Source: Clostridia bacterium
GTDB taxonomy: Bacteria > Bacillota > Clostridia > Christensenellales > Aristaeellaceae
Length of the DNA: 64,000 nt
Direction of reading: 5' to 3'
Assembly (NCBI GenBank): GCA_017484085.1
Contig: JAFUTW010000014.1
Span: 39,049-103,048, forward strand
The translations under genes and the position numbers were made by a program. This document shows positions 49,960 through 59,126 of the stretch, piece after piece. The notes under the pieces were generated by a model. That model did not search any database, was not told the origin of the DNA, and was given only the letters and a program-made list of their open reading frames with translations. Position 1 is the stretch's first letter. Each line of letters opens with the position of its first letter.

Positions 49960-51469
49960 ATCCTGCCTCCTTTGCCTTCCGTCCTGCCGTCTCCGCCGCC
50001 AGCTCCCACGCAAGCGACAGGCTGACCGCGATCAGCAGCAGGCTGAGCACGGGCATCGGCAGCATGTAGACGAGCTGCGTGCCGCCGGAGAAGATCGCCT
50101 CCATATAGCTGCACAGCGAGATAGCTTCCAGCACGGCTGCCTGCAGGCAGTGCAGCGGCTTTCCGAGCCGCGTAAGGCTGAGCAGGCCGGCCAGATACAG
50201 GCAGCGCGCATTCATCTGCGGCAAAATCACCGGCAGGCCGCAGGAAAGCAGCAGGGCCGCCGTCAGCCAGGTATCCTCGCTGTCCGGCGCATAGCGGATC
50301 AGCAGGAAGCAGACGAGCAGCGCGCAGGCGATGCCAAGATAGAGCCCCATGCCCGAGAATTCGCGTACGGAGGCGACCGTCATCAGTTGATAGACCGAAG
50401 GCGCGTGGCTCGCCAGCCCTTCGTGCAGGTAGACCGTCGGCTCCGAGGCGCCCGCCTCCGCCGTCTCTTCCTCCGCCGTCTCATCGGCCGGTTCCTCCTG
50501 TGTCTCCTCCGTTTCTCCCTCCGCTTCGTCTTCCGTGTCCTGCGGCAGCGCGCCGTAGGTCTCGATCAGGATCTGGTCGTTATAGCGGCCGAGCACCGAG
50601 GCGAGGCCCTGTCCGTTAGCCAGCATCGGCGCGTGAAGCGCGAGAAATACGGCGGCAATGAGCGCGATGTGCCGGATACCGGTCTTGCGTGCGAAGAAGA
50701 GCGGGATGAGCAGCGGGAACAGGAACGCGCTCTGCAGCTTGAAGGCCAGCGCGATCCCCCAGAGGATGCAGCCGCCCAGAGGATGATCCTCCAGCACAAG
50801 CGCCAGGCCCCACATCGCAAAGGCCGCAAACACCGCGTCGCACTGCGCCCACATCCCGGCGTTCAGCAGCACCGTCGGCAGCATCAGCGACAGCACGGCA
50901 GCGGCGATGATGCCCGCAGTGCCGGCGCCGCGCCGCTTCGCCATGTGCGAAACCGCAAGGGCCGCCGCGCTGAGGCAGACAAGATCCAGCAGCTTGACGG
51001 CGTAAAGCGCAGGAAACGTCTCCAGCCTGGAGAACAGCGCCATGACGATGAGATAGCCGGCAGACCATCTGTCCGCTTCCCAGGCCATCGCGACCGGAAG
51101 GTCGTAATTCCACAGCTCGTCCATGAGCGGGATGAGCACGCGGGTCATCCGGCCCGGACGGATGGACAGGAGCGACAGGTGCGCGCCGACACACAGCAGC
51201 ATCGCCAGCGCAGCGCACAGCAGCACCATGAGCGGCTGCCTGCCACACTGCCGCCAGAGTCCCACGATCAGCGCCGCCGCGCACACGGCTGACAGCAGCG
51301 CTATGGTGCTCTCGCTTCCCGTCTCAGAGAAAACGCCTCTTACAAAGAGGAAAAATGCCAGCGAAAGGATCAGAAGGAGCACGGCGCGCAGCGCTTTGCC
51401 GGGCTGCAGCTCCATCAGCGCCCGGATCGGCTCTCTCATGAAAGCAGAAGGCTGCTCCCTGCGGTTCAT
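49946..51469 (-). CDS. GT-C-type membrane glycosyltransferase (paralogue 2) with acidic insert
   Basis: 507 residues with about 10 helices. MDELWNYDLPVAMAWEADRW is the first outside loop. MLPTVLLNAGMWAQCDAVFAAFAMWGLALVLEDHP is the shared family block. Residues about 308-345 are a highly acidic Glu/Asp/Thr stretch between helices, absent from both paralogues. ATGA overlap with the gene upstream. Likely the same kind of reaction as its neighbours. Confidence 0.72.
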   Translation of the reverse strand: MNRREQPSAFMREPIRALMELQPGKALRAVLLLILSLAFFLFVRGVFSETGSESTIALLSAVCAAALIVGLWRQCGRQPLMVLLCAALAMLLCVGAHLSLLSIRPGRMTRVLIPLMDELWNYDLPVAMAWEADRWSAGYLIVMALFSRLETFPALYAVKLLDLVCLSAAALAVSHMAKRRGAGTAGIIAAAVLSLMLPTVLLNAGMWAQCDAVFAAFAMWGLALVLEDHPLGGCILWGIALAFKLQSAFLFPLLIPLFFARKTGIRHIALIAAVFLALHAPMLANGQGLASVLGRYNDQILIETYGALPQDTEDEAEGETEETQEEPADETAEEETAEAGASEPTVYLHEGLASHAPSVYQLMTVASVREFSGMGLYLGIACALLVCFLLIRYAPDSEDTWLTAALLLSCGLPVILPQMNARCLYLAGLLSLTRLGKPLHCLQAAVLEAISLCSYMEAIFSGGTQLVYMLPMPVLSLLLIAVSLSLAWELAAETAGRKAKEAGYGAG

Positions 51470-52875
51470 CCCTTCACCTCCCTTATTTTCTCATCTTCGG
51501 AAACGCTTTTGGCCAGCGCCGCAGCCGTTATAAGCACCGCCGCACCCTGCAGAAGCGCCGCATAGCGCAGCTCCACCAGCGCACCGCCCGGCAGCCCGCC
51601 CGTATAGCAGATGTAGGAGGCAAAGCCGAACAGCAGCGGCAGCACGAAGAGCTTCGGGCAGTACGCCGCAGCCACGACCGAGAGCACGTCCGCACCGAAG
51701 GTATAGCGCTCATGCATCTTGGGCAGGAAGTACGGGATCGCCGAAAGCGACAGCAGCGCAAAGAGCACGACGCTCCTGCCGCTGAGGTGCTCCCTGTGCA
51801 GGCAGACAAACGCGCACATCGCCATCAGCACGGCAAAAGCCATCAGCATAGCCATGGTGGAAAAGAACTGGAATTTGGTGTCAGCCGGCAACGCGGAAGG
51901 CAGAAGCTGCCAGATGTTCGTGCCGTTCATCGTCATGAAGTTGTACTGCCCCGCCTGCTGCAGATAGCAGGTGAGCACGTGGTGCAGCGATTTTCCGCCC
52001 CACAGCGCAGGGATCATCATGAACATGTAAGCCGCGGGGATAAGCGGCAGGTAGCGGAGCTTCAGATCCCGGCGGAGCCACAGCGGCAGCATGACGGGCA
52101 GGAAGAAGACCGTCTGCAGCTTGAAGGACAGCGCCACGCCGAAGAGGAACAGGCTGCCCGCGCTGCGCCTTTCCATCCCCAGATACAGCGCCGTAAGGCA
52201 GATGCTGACGTAAATGGCGTCGCACTGGCCCCAGTATGCGCCGTTGAAGACCACCGTCGGCAGCATGGAGGTGATGTGCCAGATGACAAGCAGCGCGCCG
52301 TCCCTTTTGAGCTGCAGAGAAGCGAGCTTGCACACGGCCGTGCACAGCAGCACCTCAAAGGCCACAGACCAGGCCTTGACCAGATACTGCCACGGATAAT
52401 CTCGCACGCGGGAGATGATCTGCAGCAGGTACAGATACGGCGGCGTGTAGTCGCTCTCCAGGTACCGTCCCAGTCCTTCCCGGATGCCGTACCTGGAATA
52501 GTTGTAGATCCAGTTGGACAGGAAGATCTGGTAGTCGTCGCTCTGGTAATCCAGCAGCGAAATCTTGGCCAGCAGCACGCAGCCGGTGATCACCGCGGCA
52601 AGGATAAGGCCGTAGAGCGGCAGCTTTTTAAACAGGCGCAGCTGCATCGCAAGGGACAGCGCGAAGATGGCCGTGTATACGCGCGCGGTAAGCTGCTGCA
52701 GCGGCACCGGGTCTCCGCTGTAGATCTCGTCGATCATCGCATACCGGGCCCGGCACGCAAACAGGTAGAAGACGAAGGCTGAGAGCACGAGCAGGACCAG
52801 CCGCGCGGCAAGCCCCGTCTGTCTCTTCAAGAGGTCTCTCAGGCCGTCATCCATCCGGTCCAGTGATCTTGTCAT
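51466..52875 (-). CDS. GT-C-type membrane glycosyltransferase (paralogue 1)
   Basis: 469 residues with about 10 helices. The catalytic-type loop is LDYQSDDYQIFLSNWIYNYSRYG with adjacent aspartates. MLPTVVFNGAYWGQCDAIYVSICLTALYLGMERR is the shared block (W-x-Q-C-D-x-x-Y), and YFLPKMHERYTFGADVLS is a conserved C-terminal loop. Coupled by ATGA to the dehydrogenase gene upstream and to the next GT downstream. Sugar donor and acceptor are unknown. Confidence 0.75.
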   Translation of the reverse strand: MTRSLDRMDDGLRDLLKRQTGLAARLVLLVLSAFVFYLFACRARYAMIDEIYSGDPVPLQQLTARVYTAIFALSLAMQLRLFKKLPLYGLILAAVITGCVLLAKISLLDYQSDDYQIFLSNWIYNYSRYGIREGLGRYLESDYTPPYLYLLQIISRVRDYPWQYLVKAWSVAFEVLLCTAVCKLASLQLKRDGALLVIWHITSMLPTVVFNGAYWGQCDAIYVSICLTALYLGMERRSAGSLFLFGVALSFKLQTVFFLPVMLPLWLRRDLKLRYLPLIPAAYMFMMIPALWGGKSLHHVLTCYLQQAGQYNFMTMNGTNIWQLLPSALPADTKFQFFSTMAMLMAFAVLMAMCAFVCLHREHLSGRSVVLFALLSLSAIPYFLPKMHERYTFGADVLSVVAAAYCPKLFVLPLLFGFASYICYTGGLPGGALVELRYAALLQGAAVLITAAALAKSVSEDEKIREVKG

Positions 52876-53915
52876 GTCTCCTCCTCATTTCTTCCCCGGC
52901 GGCCCCGCTCCGCCGCCTCCAGGATCCGCTGCCAGGTGATCTCCGTCACCGGGATCCCCTCCTTCAGGTTGCGCCTGCGCGTCTCCTGCAGGTTCTCGCC
53001 GGGAACGTGCACGCCGTGCACCCCGTCTGCGGGCGGCAGGCTGTGCAGGAAATCGATCATGGCCTCCGTTTTGTCAGCCACTTCGTCCAGGTTGTCCGCG
53101 ATATCCGCGCGGACCGCGATGTACACCTGGCTCATCCGCGTCTCCCCTCTGGACGGCGGCCCGATCTGAAGGGAACTTCTGCCGCCGGAGAGCGTCATCG
53201 CCGCGAGATCCAGCATGATGGACAGCGCGTTGCCCTTCCACATCGCCATGGGCATCATCAGCCCGCTTTCGCAGATCTTGCCCGGGTCACAGGTTTCGTT
53301 GCCCTCCAGGTCATAGCCGATCGGCTGCGGCAGCATTTTGCCCTCCTGCGCCATGATCTCCAGCTTGCCGTATGCGTACTGGCTGACGGCCATATCCATG
53401 AGCAGGCTCCCCTTTGCCCTCGGCAGCGCCAGGCAGAAGGGGTTGTTGCCCAGAGAGGGCGCTTTCGTCCCCCAGGCCGTCAGGTTCTGGCAGGTATTGG
53501 TAAAGCAGAGGCCTACCAGCCCGGCATCCGCGATCATGAGGCCGTAGCGCCCGGCCCGCAGCCAGTGGCTGTTGTTGCGCAGCGCGCAGCATCCGATGCC
53601 GTGCTCCCGCGCCAGTTCGATGACGCGCTGCGCCATCTGCTCCGCGATGAGCGGACCGACGCCGCCCGCGGCATCCCAGATTTCCAGGGCGCCGAAGCCG
53701 GAAACGCGCGTCGCGCGGGTCACCCGCGCATCGCAAAGCCCGGTCTCCATGTCGGAAAGATACCGCGCATAGCGGTTCATGCCGTGGGAGTGCACACCGT
53801 CCAGCGAGTTGCCGGCGAAGATGCCGGCAAAATGCCGCGCATCCTCCTTTGCCAGGTAAGGCAGCAGCCCTTCCGTCATCCGGAGAACCGCCTCGTCATA
53901 AACGATCCGCAGCAT
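52872..53915 (-). CDS. Ldh2-family malate/lactate-type dehydrogenase
   Basis: 347 residues, NAD(P)-dependent oxidoreductase of the malate/L-lactate/ureidoglycolate (YlbC/DlgD) family, not Rossmann-type. AGNSLDGVHSHGMNRYARYLSDME is the substrate His/Arg region. RNNSHWLRAGRYGLMIADAGLVGLCFTNT is the NAD-binding hallmark. The GNNPFCLALPRAKGSLLMDMAVSQYAYGKLE block follows. It sits within the GT-C gene series with an ATGA overlap to the first GT, so it may make or remove a keto-acid sugar precursor, which is inferred. Confidence 0.85.
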   Translation of the reverse strand: MLRIVYDEAVLRMTEGLLPYLAKEDARHFAGIFAGNSLDGVHSHGMNRYARYLSDMETGLCDARVTRATRVSGFGALEIWDAAGGVGPLIAEQMAQRVIELAREHGIGCCALRNNSHWLRAGRYGLMIADAGLVGLCFTNTCQNLTAWGTKAPSLGNNPFCLALPRAKGSLLMDMAVSQYAYGKLEIMAQEGKMLPQPIGYDLEGNETCDPGKICESGLMMPMAMWKGNALSIMLDLAAMTLSGGRSSLQIGPPSRGETRMSQVYIAVRADIADNLDEVADKTEAMIDFLHSLPPADGVHGVHVPGENLQETRRRNLKEGIPVTEITWQRILEAAERGRRGRNEEET

Positions 53916-53942
53916 TTTTCCATCCTTTCCCCGCCGGCCGCT

Positions 53943-55205
53943 TCACAGCACCCTGGCGGTCAGCGTATATCCGCAAAGGAATACCGCGAGCAGCAGGCCC
54001 GATACCGCAAGACAGGCCGCGTGCTTTCCCCTGCCTTCAAAGGCCAGCGCCTGCAGCAGGGGCAGCGAAATGAGACCGTAGAGATAGCGCGCGCCGGACA
54101 GTAGCCAGGTCGGCGCAAAGACGACCGCCACATACACGAAGCTGTATGCCTGAAGCGCATAGGGCAGCCTGCCCGCAACAAAGGCGAGCAGGGCGTAGGC
54201 GTAAAACAGGGCGAAGAGCTGGAACCCCCAGGTCCACAGCCAGTCCCCCTCCCCGCGGGTGACGAAGAAATAGTGCACGGTGTTGGCCGTCGAATCCCAG
54301 AAGGTGCCCGGCTGCTGATACCAGTTTTCCCGCTGGTAGATGAGATACTGAAACGGATTGCCTGTCACATGTGCGTTGAGCGCCCAGTAGGCAAACAGGC
54401 CGCCGAAGACCAGCAGCATCTGTGCAAGGCCGCAAAGCGCGTCCCGGGGACGCAGGCTCCGCTTCCCCGCGCGCTCCAGCAGCGCGATAAGGGGCAGCCC
54501 CGCGATGATGACGCCGGGCATCCGCGTCAGGGCGCTCATAAAGCCGCAGAGTGCAGCGGCCCAGGGCCTGCCCCGGAAATGGAACAGCGCCGCTGCCAGC
54601 GTAAGGCAGAGAAACAGCGCTTCCGTATAGGCGCAGCCGAGAAAGACGCTCATCGGGTTTGCCGCAAAGTAGCTGACGGCCAGCGCCGCCCTTCTTTCGC
54701 CCGCGATTCCTTCCGCCAGCGCGTAGAGCAGCGCTGCCGCAACGCAGGCGCACAGCAGCGACACAAGCGTGCCCGAAAGCAGCAGATCGCCGCCTGCAAG
54801 CGGCGCAAACGCGCGCATCAGCCACGGATACAGCGGGAAAAACACCAGGCGCAGCCGCGCATCGCCGGCTGCCGGATACCCTTCCTTCGCTATCCCCTCA
54901 TAATGGCGCACATCCCAGTGCCTCCACAGGGCGCCGAAGCTCTCTGCAAACGACTCGTCCCCTGCCCCCGTCAGCCGGTAGAGCGCATATGCGGCGGCAA
55001 ACAGGAGAAGGCGGCTTGCCAGCATGGCGGCGGCGCTTTTTGCCATACCGGAAAGCGGCAGCCTTCCAGGTTTCCTGCCGCCCCACGCCGTCTCACGGCC
55101 AGACAGCAGCCGTCCGAGGCCGCAAGACAGCCGGAAGGCGCATATCCCCATCAGAAGGATCGAAGCGGCCCCCGCCGCAGTCTCCAAAAGGCGCAGCGGT
55201 GTCAT
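53943..55205 (-). CDS. PIG-V-like mannosyltransferase-type membrane protein
   Basis: 420 residues with about 9 helices. LWRHWDVRHYEGIAKEGYPAAGDARLRLVFFPLYPWLMRAF is the hallmark of PIG-V family mannosyltransferases (W-D-x-x-H-Y, then F-F-P-L-Y-P). ALSVSYFAANPMSVFLGCAYTEALFLCLTLAAA is the second conserved block. It probably adds mannose or another sugar from a polyprenyl donor outside the membrane. ATGA overlap with the upstream coiled-coil gene. Confidence 0.82.
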   Translation of the reverse strand: MTPLRLLETAAGAASILLMGICAFRLSCGLGRLLSGRETAWGGRKPGRLPLSGMAKSAAAMLASRLLLFAAAYALYRLTGAGDESFAESFGALWRHWDVRHYEGIAKEGYPAAGDARLRLVFFPLYPWLMRAFAPLAGGDLLLSGTLVSLLCACVAAALLYALAEGIAGERRAALAVSYFAANPMSVFLGCAYTEALFLCLTLAAALFHFRGRPWAAALCGFMSALTRMPGVIIAGLPLIALLERAGKRSLRPRDALCGLAQMLLVFGGLFAYWALNAHVTGNPFQYLIYQRENWYQQPGTFWDSTANTVHYFFVTRGEGDWLWTWGFQLFALFYAYALLAFVAGRLPYALQAYSFVYVAVVFAPTWLLSGARYLYGLISLPLLQALAFEGRGKHAACLAVSGLLLAVFLCGYTLTARVL

Positions 55206-55912
55206 CCCCTGCGCCTGCGTCTTGCCGCCGGCTTTTCGGCATCCGCTTCCGTTTCGTCCGCCCGGCTGCCCTGCGCGGCTTCGTATTCCGCCATCTGCCG
55301 CTCGTATTCGGCGAGGTCGCGCTCGTACTGCGCGCGCTCCCGCTCATACTGTTCCAGCTGTCTCTCGTATTCCTCCCGGGCAGGATCCGTTTCCGCTTCC
55401 TGCGCGCTGCCCACCGCGCCGTAGCGCTGGGTCTCCTCCGGCGGCAGCGCGTCAAAGCGCCGGGTCTCTCCCTCCGTCCCTGCATAGCGCATGCCCGGAT
55501 AGCTGCCCAGTTCTTCGTCGCTTACGCTGTCCGCGCGTTCCAGGATCTCCTGCTGCTCTTCCTCTCCGATCGCAGGCGGCGTAAGCGGCAGCCAGGCTTC
55601 CTGCATCTGCTCCGGTGTGAGCTCCGGCGTTTTCGCGCGCACGCCGGTCTGCCGCCCGGTCTTCTCCTCAAGGCCCAGCCGTTTGCGGATGCGCAGCGCC
55701 AGCAGGTGGTACGGACGCCAGCGGATGACCCACACCAGCCAGTCGATGAGAAGGCCGGCCAGGATCATTACGGCGCAAAGCGGCACCCACCCTTTGGCAA
55801 ACGTAGAGAGAAGCAGTGGGCTTTCTCCCTCCAGCAGGCGCCAGAGAGACTGCACAAGGCCCCTTGTCCAGCCCAGCAGCAGCCCAAAGAGCGAATTCAT
55901 AAACGATCCCAT
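55202..55912 (-). CDS. Membrane protein with heptad-repeat coiled coil
   Basis: About 236 residues. One helix lies near residues 45-65 (VMILAGLLIDWLVWVI), flanked by an amphipathic N-terminus. A tail of about 110 residues ends in five 7-residue units starting YER/YEA and then a basic end (AARRRRRG). No enzyme motif. It follows cdaR by 57 bases. The ATG at 55912 follows GGAGGATTCCG. Scaffold or regulator role is a guess. Confidence 0.6.
   Translation of the reverse strand: MGSFMNSLFGLLLGWTRGLVQSLWRLLEGESPLLLSTFAKGWVPLCAVMILAGLLIDWLVWVIRWRPYHLLALRIRKRLGLEEKTGRQTGVRAKTPELTPEQMQEAWLPLTPPAIGEEEQQEILERADSVSDEELGSYPGMRYAGTEGETRRFDALPPEETQRYGAVGSAQEAETDPAREEYERQLEQYERERAQYERDLAEYERQMAEYEAAQGSRADETEADAEKPAARRRRRG
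55281..55385 (-). repeat. Five 21-bp in-frame repeats (heptad coding)
   Basis: Tyr codons occur exactly every 21 bases (plus-strand starts 55283, 55304, 55325, 55346 and 55367), each beginning a YERxxxx heptad. The units are similar but not identical, consistent with tandem duplication. Confidence 0.7.
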
Positions 55913-55969
55913 CGGAATCCTCCGCGATGTCAAAACCCCGGTCGCCTGCGCGGCCGGGAAAGAATGCCT

Positions 55970-57295
55970 TTACTTATCCCGGATGGTCGCCGTCACTTCC
56001 GTCGCCCCCAGCGCGCAGCTGAAGTCCGACGCATTGTCGATGCGCACCCGGACGGGCACGGTATGGCGCCCCTCTTCCAGATCCGATACGTCCACGTACA
56101 GCTGAACGTCGTCCGCACTGAGGCCGGAGATGAAGCCGTAAGCCCCGGAGAGCAGCGCCGTGGTCCTGCCGGGGGACAGTGTGACCTGCCGCTCGTCCGC
56201 TGCTCCTTCTGCGGTGATCGGAACGCTGCGGAAAGTGCGCTCCAGCGTCTTCTCCTGCAGCACGGCCGTCACCGCCATCTGCGACGGTATCCGGTTGCGG
56301 ATCCCGGTGGGCGTCTTCAGGCGGATGATCCCCCGCACCGTTCCGCTCTGCCCGGTGATGTCCAGCGGCTCCTCCACCGAGATCACCTCCAGGGCATCCA
56401 GGATCTCCCGGTCCGCAGCAACGGTCAGGTGCTCCTCCGCCGCCCAGGCGTCGGAGAGCTCATACCCTTCCGCAGGCTTGCCTGTCACCAGAGCATCCTC
56501 GTCGATGGCCACCTGCTTCTGCGGCACCAGTGTGACATCGACCATCACGGCCGACTGCACGACGGACTGGTTGGTCACGCTGATCCGCTCGGCGGAAACG
56601 GCCTGTCCGTCCGCATCCTGCAGCTCAAATCCCAGCGACATCCGGTCGCTCATCCGCTCCGCGCTCAGCTTCGAGAGATCCAGCCGAACCGCGATGCGCG
56701 CCACGCGCGAAACGGCGGACTGTGGGCCCGACACCACAAGCGTCGCCGGGTCCGCCTCATAGGAAAGGAGATAGAGTTCTTCCTCCATCTGTCCCTCCGG
56801 CATGACGACCACAGGCACGCGGCGCGTGATGTAGCGCTCCACCTGCACCTTGACGGAGGCCGGATTGCAGGAGACCACCTGCCCGTAGATCTGGGAGGTG
56901 AAGACGACCGTCAGCTCGTTCTCCCCTTCGCCCGTGACCTGGGAGAGCTCCAGATGCGGGTTATACGCAGAGGCCGAGGCGCGCTCGTAGTTGGCCTGCG
57001 TCACCTCCGTCACGAAGTCGACGGAGGGGATCACTTCGGCAAATTTGCTCGTCACGACATAGCCGCGGGAAAGCAGCGCCGACTCCCCGGTCACGCTGAC
57101 GGGGATGCGCGCAAACGTCTTCTGGCGCGTCAGCGTACCGTCCGAGGCGACAAAGACGCACCAGACGGTAACGGCAAAGACGACCGAGAATACGCGCAGA
57201 AAGATCTTGTTGCCGAATAGGTCGTCCAGGAAGCGGCGGATTCTGGCATAGGGGCCGCGGGCCGGATGCTTTCTCGGCCTCTTATCGTCCATCAT
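55970..57295 (-). CDS. cdaR: CdaR / YbbR-domain regulator of diadenylate cyclase
   Basis: 441 residues. One N-terminal helix (FLRVFSVVFAVTVWCVFVA) is followed by an outside region of several YbbR-type beta repeats (VSVTGESALLSRGYVVTSK ... VTLVPQKQVAIDEDALVTGKPAEGYEL ... VYVDVSDLEEGRHTVPVRV). CdaR modulates CdaA from outside the membrane. The ATG at 57295 follows AAAGGAGGCGCAACGCCC and overlaps the cdaA end by 14 bases. Confidence 0.9.
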   Translation of the reverse strand: MMDDKRPRKHPARGPYARIRRFLDDLFGNKIFLRVFSVVFAVTVWCVFVASDGTLTRQKTFARIPVSVTGESALLSRGYVVTSKFAEVIPSVDFVTEVTQANYERASASAYNPHLELSQVTGEGENELTVVFTSQIYGQVVSCNPASVKVQVERYITRRVPVVVMPEGQMEEELYLLSYEADPATLVVSGPQSAVSRVARIAVRLDLSKLSAERMSDRMSLGFELQDADGQAVSAERISVTNQSVVQSAVMVDVTLVPQKQVAIDEDALVTGKPAEGYELSDAWAAEEHLTVAADREILDALEVISVEEPLDITGQSGTVRGIIRLKTPTGIRNRIPSQMAVTAVLQEKTLERTFRSVPITAEGAADERQVTLSPGRTTALLSGAYGFISGLSADDVQLYVDVSDLEEGRHTVPVRVRIDNASDFSCALGATEVTATIRDK

Positions 57296-58151
57296 GGGCG
57301 TTGCGCCTCCTTTGCCCCAGATGCAGCAGCGACAGCGCGCCGCTCTCCGTCTTCTTCTTGTCGTAGATGCCGTGCAGCAGCTGCCGCAGCGAGTTTTCAT
57401 CCTGGTGGCGGGTGAGATGGCCGCCTTCCGCCAGGGAGATGACGCCCGTCTCTTCGGAGACGATCAGCACCTTGGCGTCGCTGCGCTCGCTCATGCCGAG
57501 GCCTGCGCGGTGCCGCGTGCCCAGATCGCGCCCCACGCCCGTCGCATCGGACAGCGGAAGCAGGCAGGCGGCGGAGACGACCCTGTCCCCTCGTACGACC
57601 ACCGCGCCGTCATGCAGCGGTGTGTTGGGTTCAAAGATGTTTTCCAGCAGCGGCTGCGTCAGGCGGCCGTCCACCTCCGTACCGGTGGCGATGATGTCGT
57701 TGAGCCGGGTCTTCTGCTCGATGACGATGAGCGCGCCGACATGCCGCCTTGACATGTTCTGCAGGGCGAGGATCAGCTCGTCGATCACCGTCTCGGTCTC
57801 GATGTCCTCGCCGCCCCGGCCTGCCGGATCGAACATGCCGCTGTTGCCCAGCTCCTCCAGGATGCGGCGCACCTCGGACTGGAAGAGGACGATGAGCAGC
57901 ACCGGCCCCGCGTTGATCAGCCAGGACAGCAGCGCATGGATCGTACGCATGCCAAGCAGGCCGCTGATCCACGTCGCCGCCAGCAGGATCGCGATGCCCT
58001 TGAAGGTCTGCGAGATCCTGGTCTGACGTACGTGGATGAGCAGCTCATAGACGATGACAGCCAACAGAACGATGTCCACCAGGTCGATGATTCTCGGCCT
58101 GTTGAACACGTTCCATAGGATCGCCGAAATCTGTCCCCTGATCCCGTTCAC
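57282..58151 (-). CDS. cdaA: Membrane diadenylate cyclase CdaA
   Basis: 289 residues. Three N-terminal helices are followed by the DAC domain with the catalytic DGAVVVRGDRVV and GTRHRAGLGMSERSDAKVLIVSEETG (DGA and RHR motifs). It makes c-di-AMP from two ATP. c-di-AMP controls potassium and osmolyte transport and wall stability. Start GTG. It heads the minus-strand series ending at the YheO-like regulator. Confidence 0.95.
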   Translation of the reverse strand: MNGIRGQISAILWNVFNRPRIIDLVDIVLLAVIVYELLIHVRQTRISQTFKGIAILLAATWISGLLGMRTIHALLSWLINAGPVLLIVLFQSEVRRILEELGNSGMFDPAGRGGEDIETETVIDELILALQNMSRRHVGALIVIEQKTRLNDIIATGTEVDGRLTQPLLENIFEPNTPLHDGAVVVRGDRVVSAACLLPLSDATGVGRDLGTRHRAGLGMSERSDAKVLIVSEETGVISLAEGGHLTRHQDENSLRQLLHGIYDKKKTESGALSLLHLGQRRRNAHDGR

Positions 58152-58195
58152 GCTCTTGCCCCCGTTTATCCGTACTTCGTTGCCGTTATTATTTT

Positions 58196-58201
58196 ATTAT
58201 A
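58196..58201 (-). promoter_or_regulatory. Candidate -10 of cdaA
   Basis: Perfect TATAAT on the minus strand, 45 bases before the GTG. No good -35 could be found, so this is tentative. Confidence 0.35.
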
Positions 58202-58258
58202 CACCATCGTGCCCCTTTCCGAACAGGGGGCGCTTCCGGTTTTCACAAAACTTCGGTT

Positions 58259-59059
58259 TCAAATCTCCATGGACAGCAGTTCCTTCACGCCGTCCGGTCC
58301 GGCCACGCCGAGCCAGATGTCCTCCCCCGGGATACAGCCCGCGCTCTCCAGCATCCGGCTGACCGCAGAGAGCGCCATTTCCGGCAGGTTGTTCTCCTGG
58401 GAAAGGTGCGCGAGGTAGGCGCCCTGCGTCCCGGCCTGCGATAGCCGGACCAGCGCCCTGCCGCAGTCCTCGTTGCACAGGTGCCCCTTTCTGGAGAGGA
58501 TGCGCTGCTTGAGATGCGCCGGATACGGTCCGCTTCTCACCATTTCAACGTCGTGGTTTGCTTCCAGCACCAGCCCTTGGCAGCCCTCCAGCTCCGTGAG
58601 CCAGCTCTCGGAAAGGTGGCCCAGGTCGGTCGCTACCCCCAGCTTGCCCTGTCCGCACGAAAACGTGTAGCCGACCGGGTCCGCCGCGTCATGCGGAATG
58701 GCGAAGGGGCGCACGCAGACCGGGCCGATGAAAAAGTCCTCTCCCGTCGTAAACACCCTGCGCCGTTCTTCAGGGATGTCTTTGCACTTGGCCAGGATGC
58801 CCTGCCACGTACCGCCGTTGGCGTAGATGCTGACCCCGCTCCGCCGGCACAGCACCTCGATGCCTTTGATGTGATCGGCGTGCTCGTGCGTGATGAGGAC
58901 GGCATCCAGGCTGCAGACGTCCACGCCGATCGCTGCCAGGCCCTTTTTGATCCGCGCGGCGGAAATGCCCGCATCCACCAGGATGCGCGCGCCGCCCAGG
59001 CTGACATAGACGGCATTTCCGGTGGAACCGGAAGCCAGTGGGTACAGGATCATCCGCAT
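58259..59059 (-). CDS. MBL-fold metallohydrolase (WalJ/YycJ-like)
   Basis: 266 residues. YPLASGSTGNAVYVSLGGARILVDAG is the N-terminal hallmark of YycJ/WalJ-type proteins, and ITHEHADHIKG is the HxHxDH metal motif. AIPHDAADPVGYTFSCGQGKLGVATDLGHL and LEANHDVEM follow. YycJ acts with the WalRK system in other Bacillota, but no walRK is nearby. The ribosome site is weak (GAGG, 12 bases upstream). Confidence 0.85.
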   Translation of the reverse strand: MRMILYPLASGSTGNAVYVSLGGARILVDAGISAARIKKGLAAIGVDVCSLDAVLITHEHADHIKGIEVLCRRSGVSIYANGGTWQGILAKCKDIPEERRRVFTTGEDFFIGPVCVRPFAIPHDAADPVGYTFSCGQGKLGVATDLGHLSESWLTELEGCQGLVLEANHDVEMVRSGPYPAHLKQRILSRKGHLCNEDCGRALVRLSQAGTQGAYLAHLSQENNLPEMALSAVSRMLESAGCIPGEDIWLGVAGPDGVKELLSMEI

Positions 59060-59061
59060 GC

Positions 59062-59090
59062 TTTACAAAAACCTCTCTATCCGCTACAAT
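59062..59090 (+). promoter_or_regulatory. Promoter of the small gene-gluQ pair
   Basis: TTTACA (59062-59067), 17-base spacer, TACAAT (59085-59090). Confidence 0.7.
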
Positions 59091-59126
59091 ACGCTCGTTT
59101 ATTTCCTGCCGCAAAGGAGTACCGCA

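Noticed and set aside
54989-57220. 743-codon plus-strand frame opposite the coiled-coil gene and cdaR
   Set aside because: Antisense shadow with repetitive His/Arg/Gln content; cdaR and its neighbour on the minus strand explain the region.
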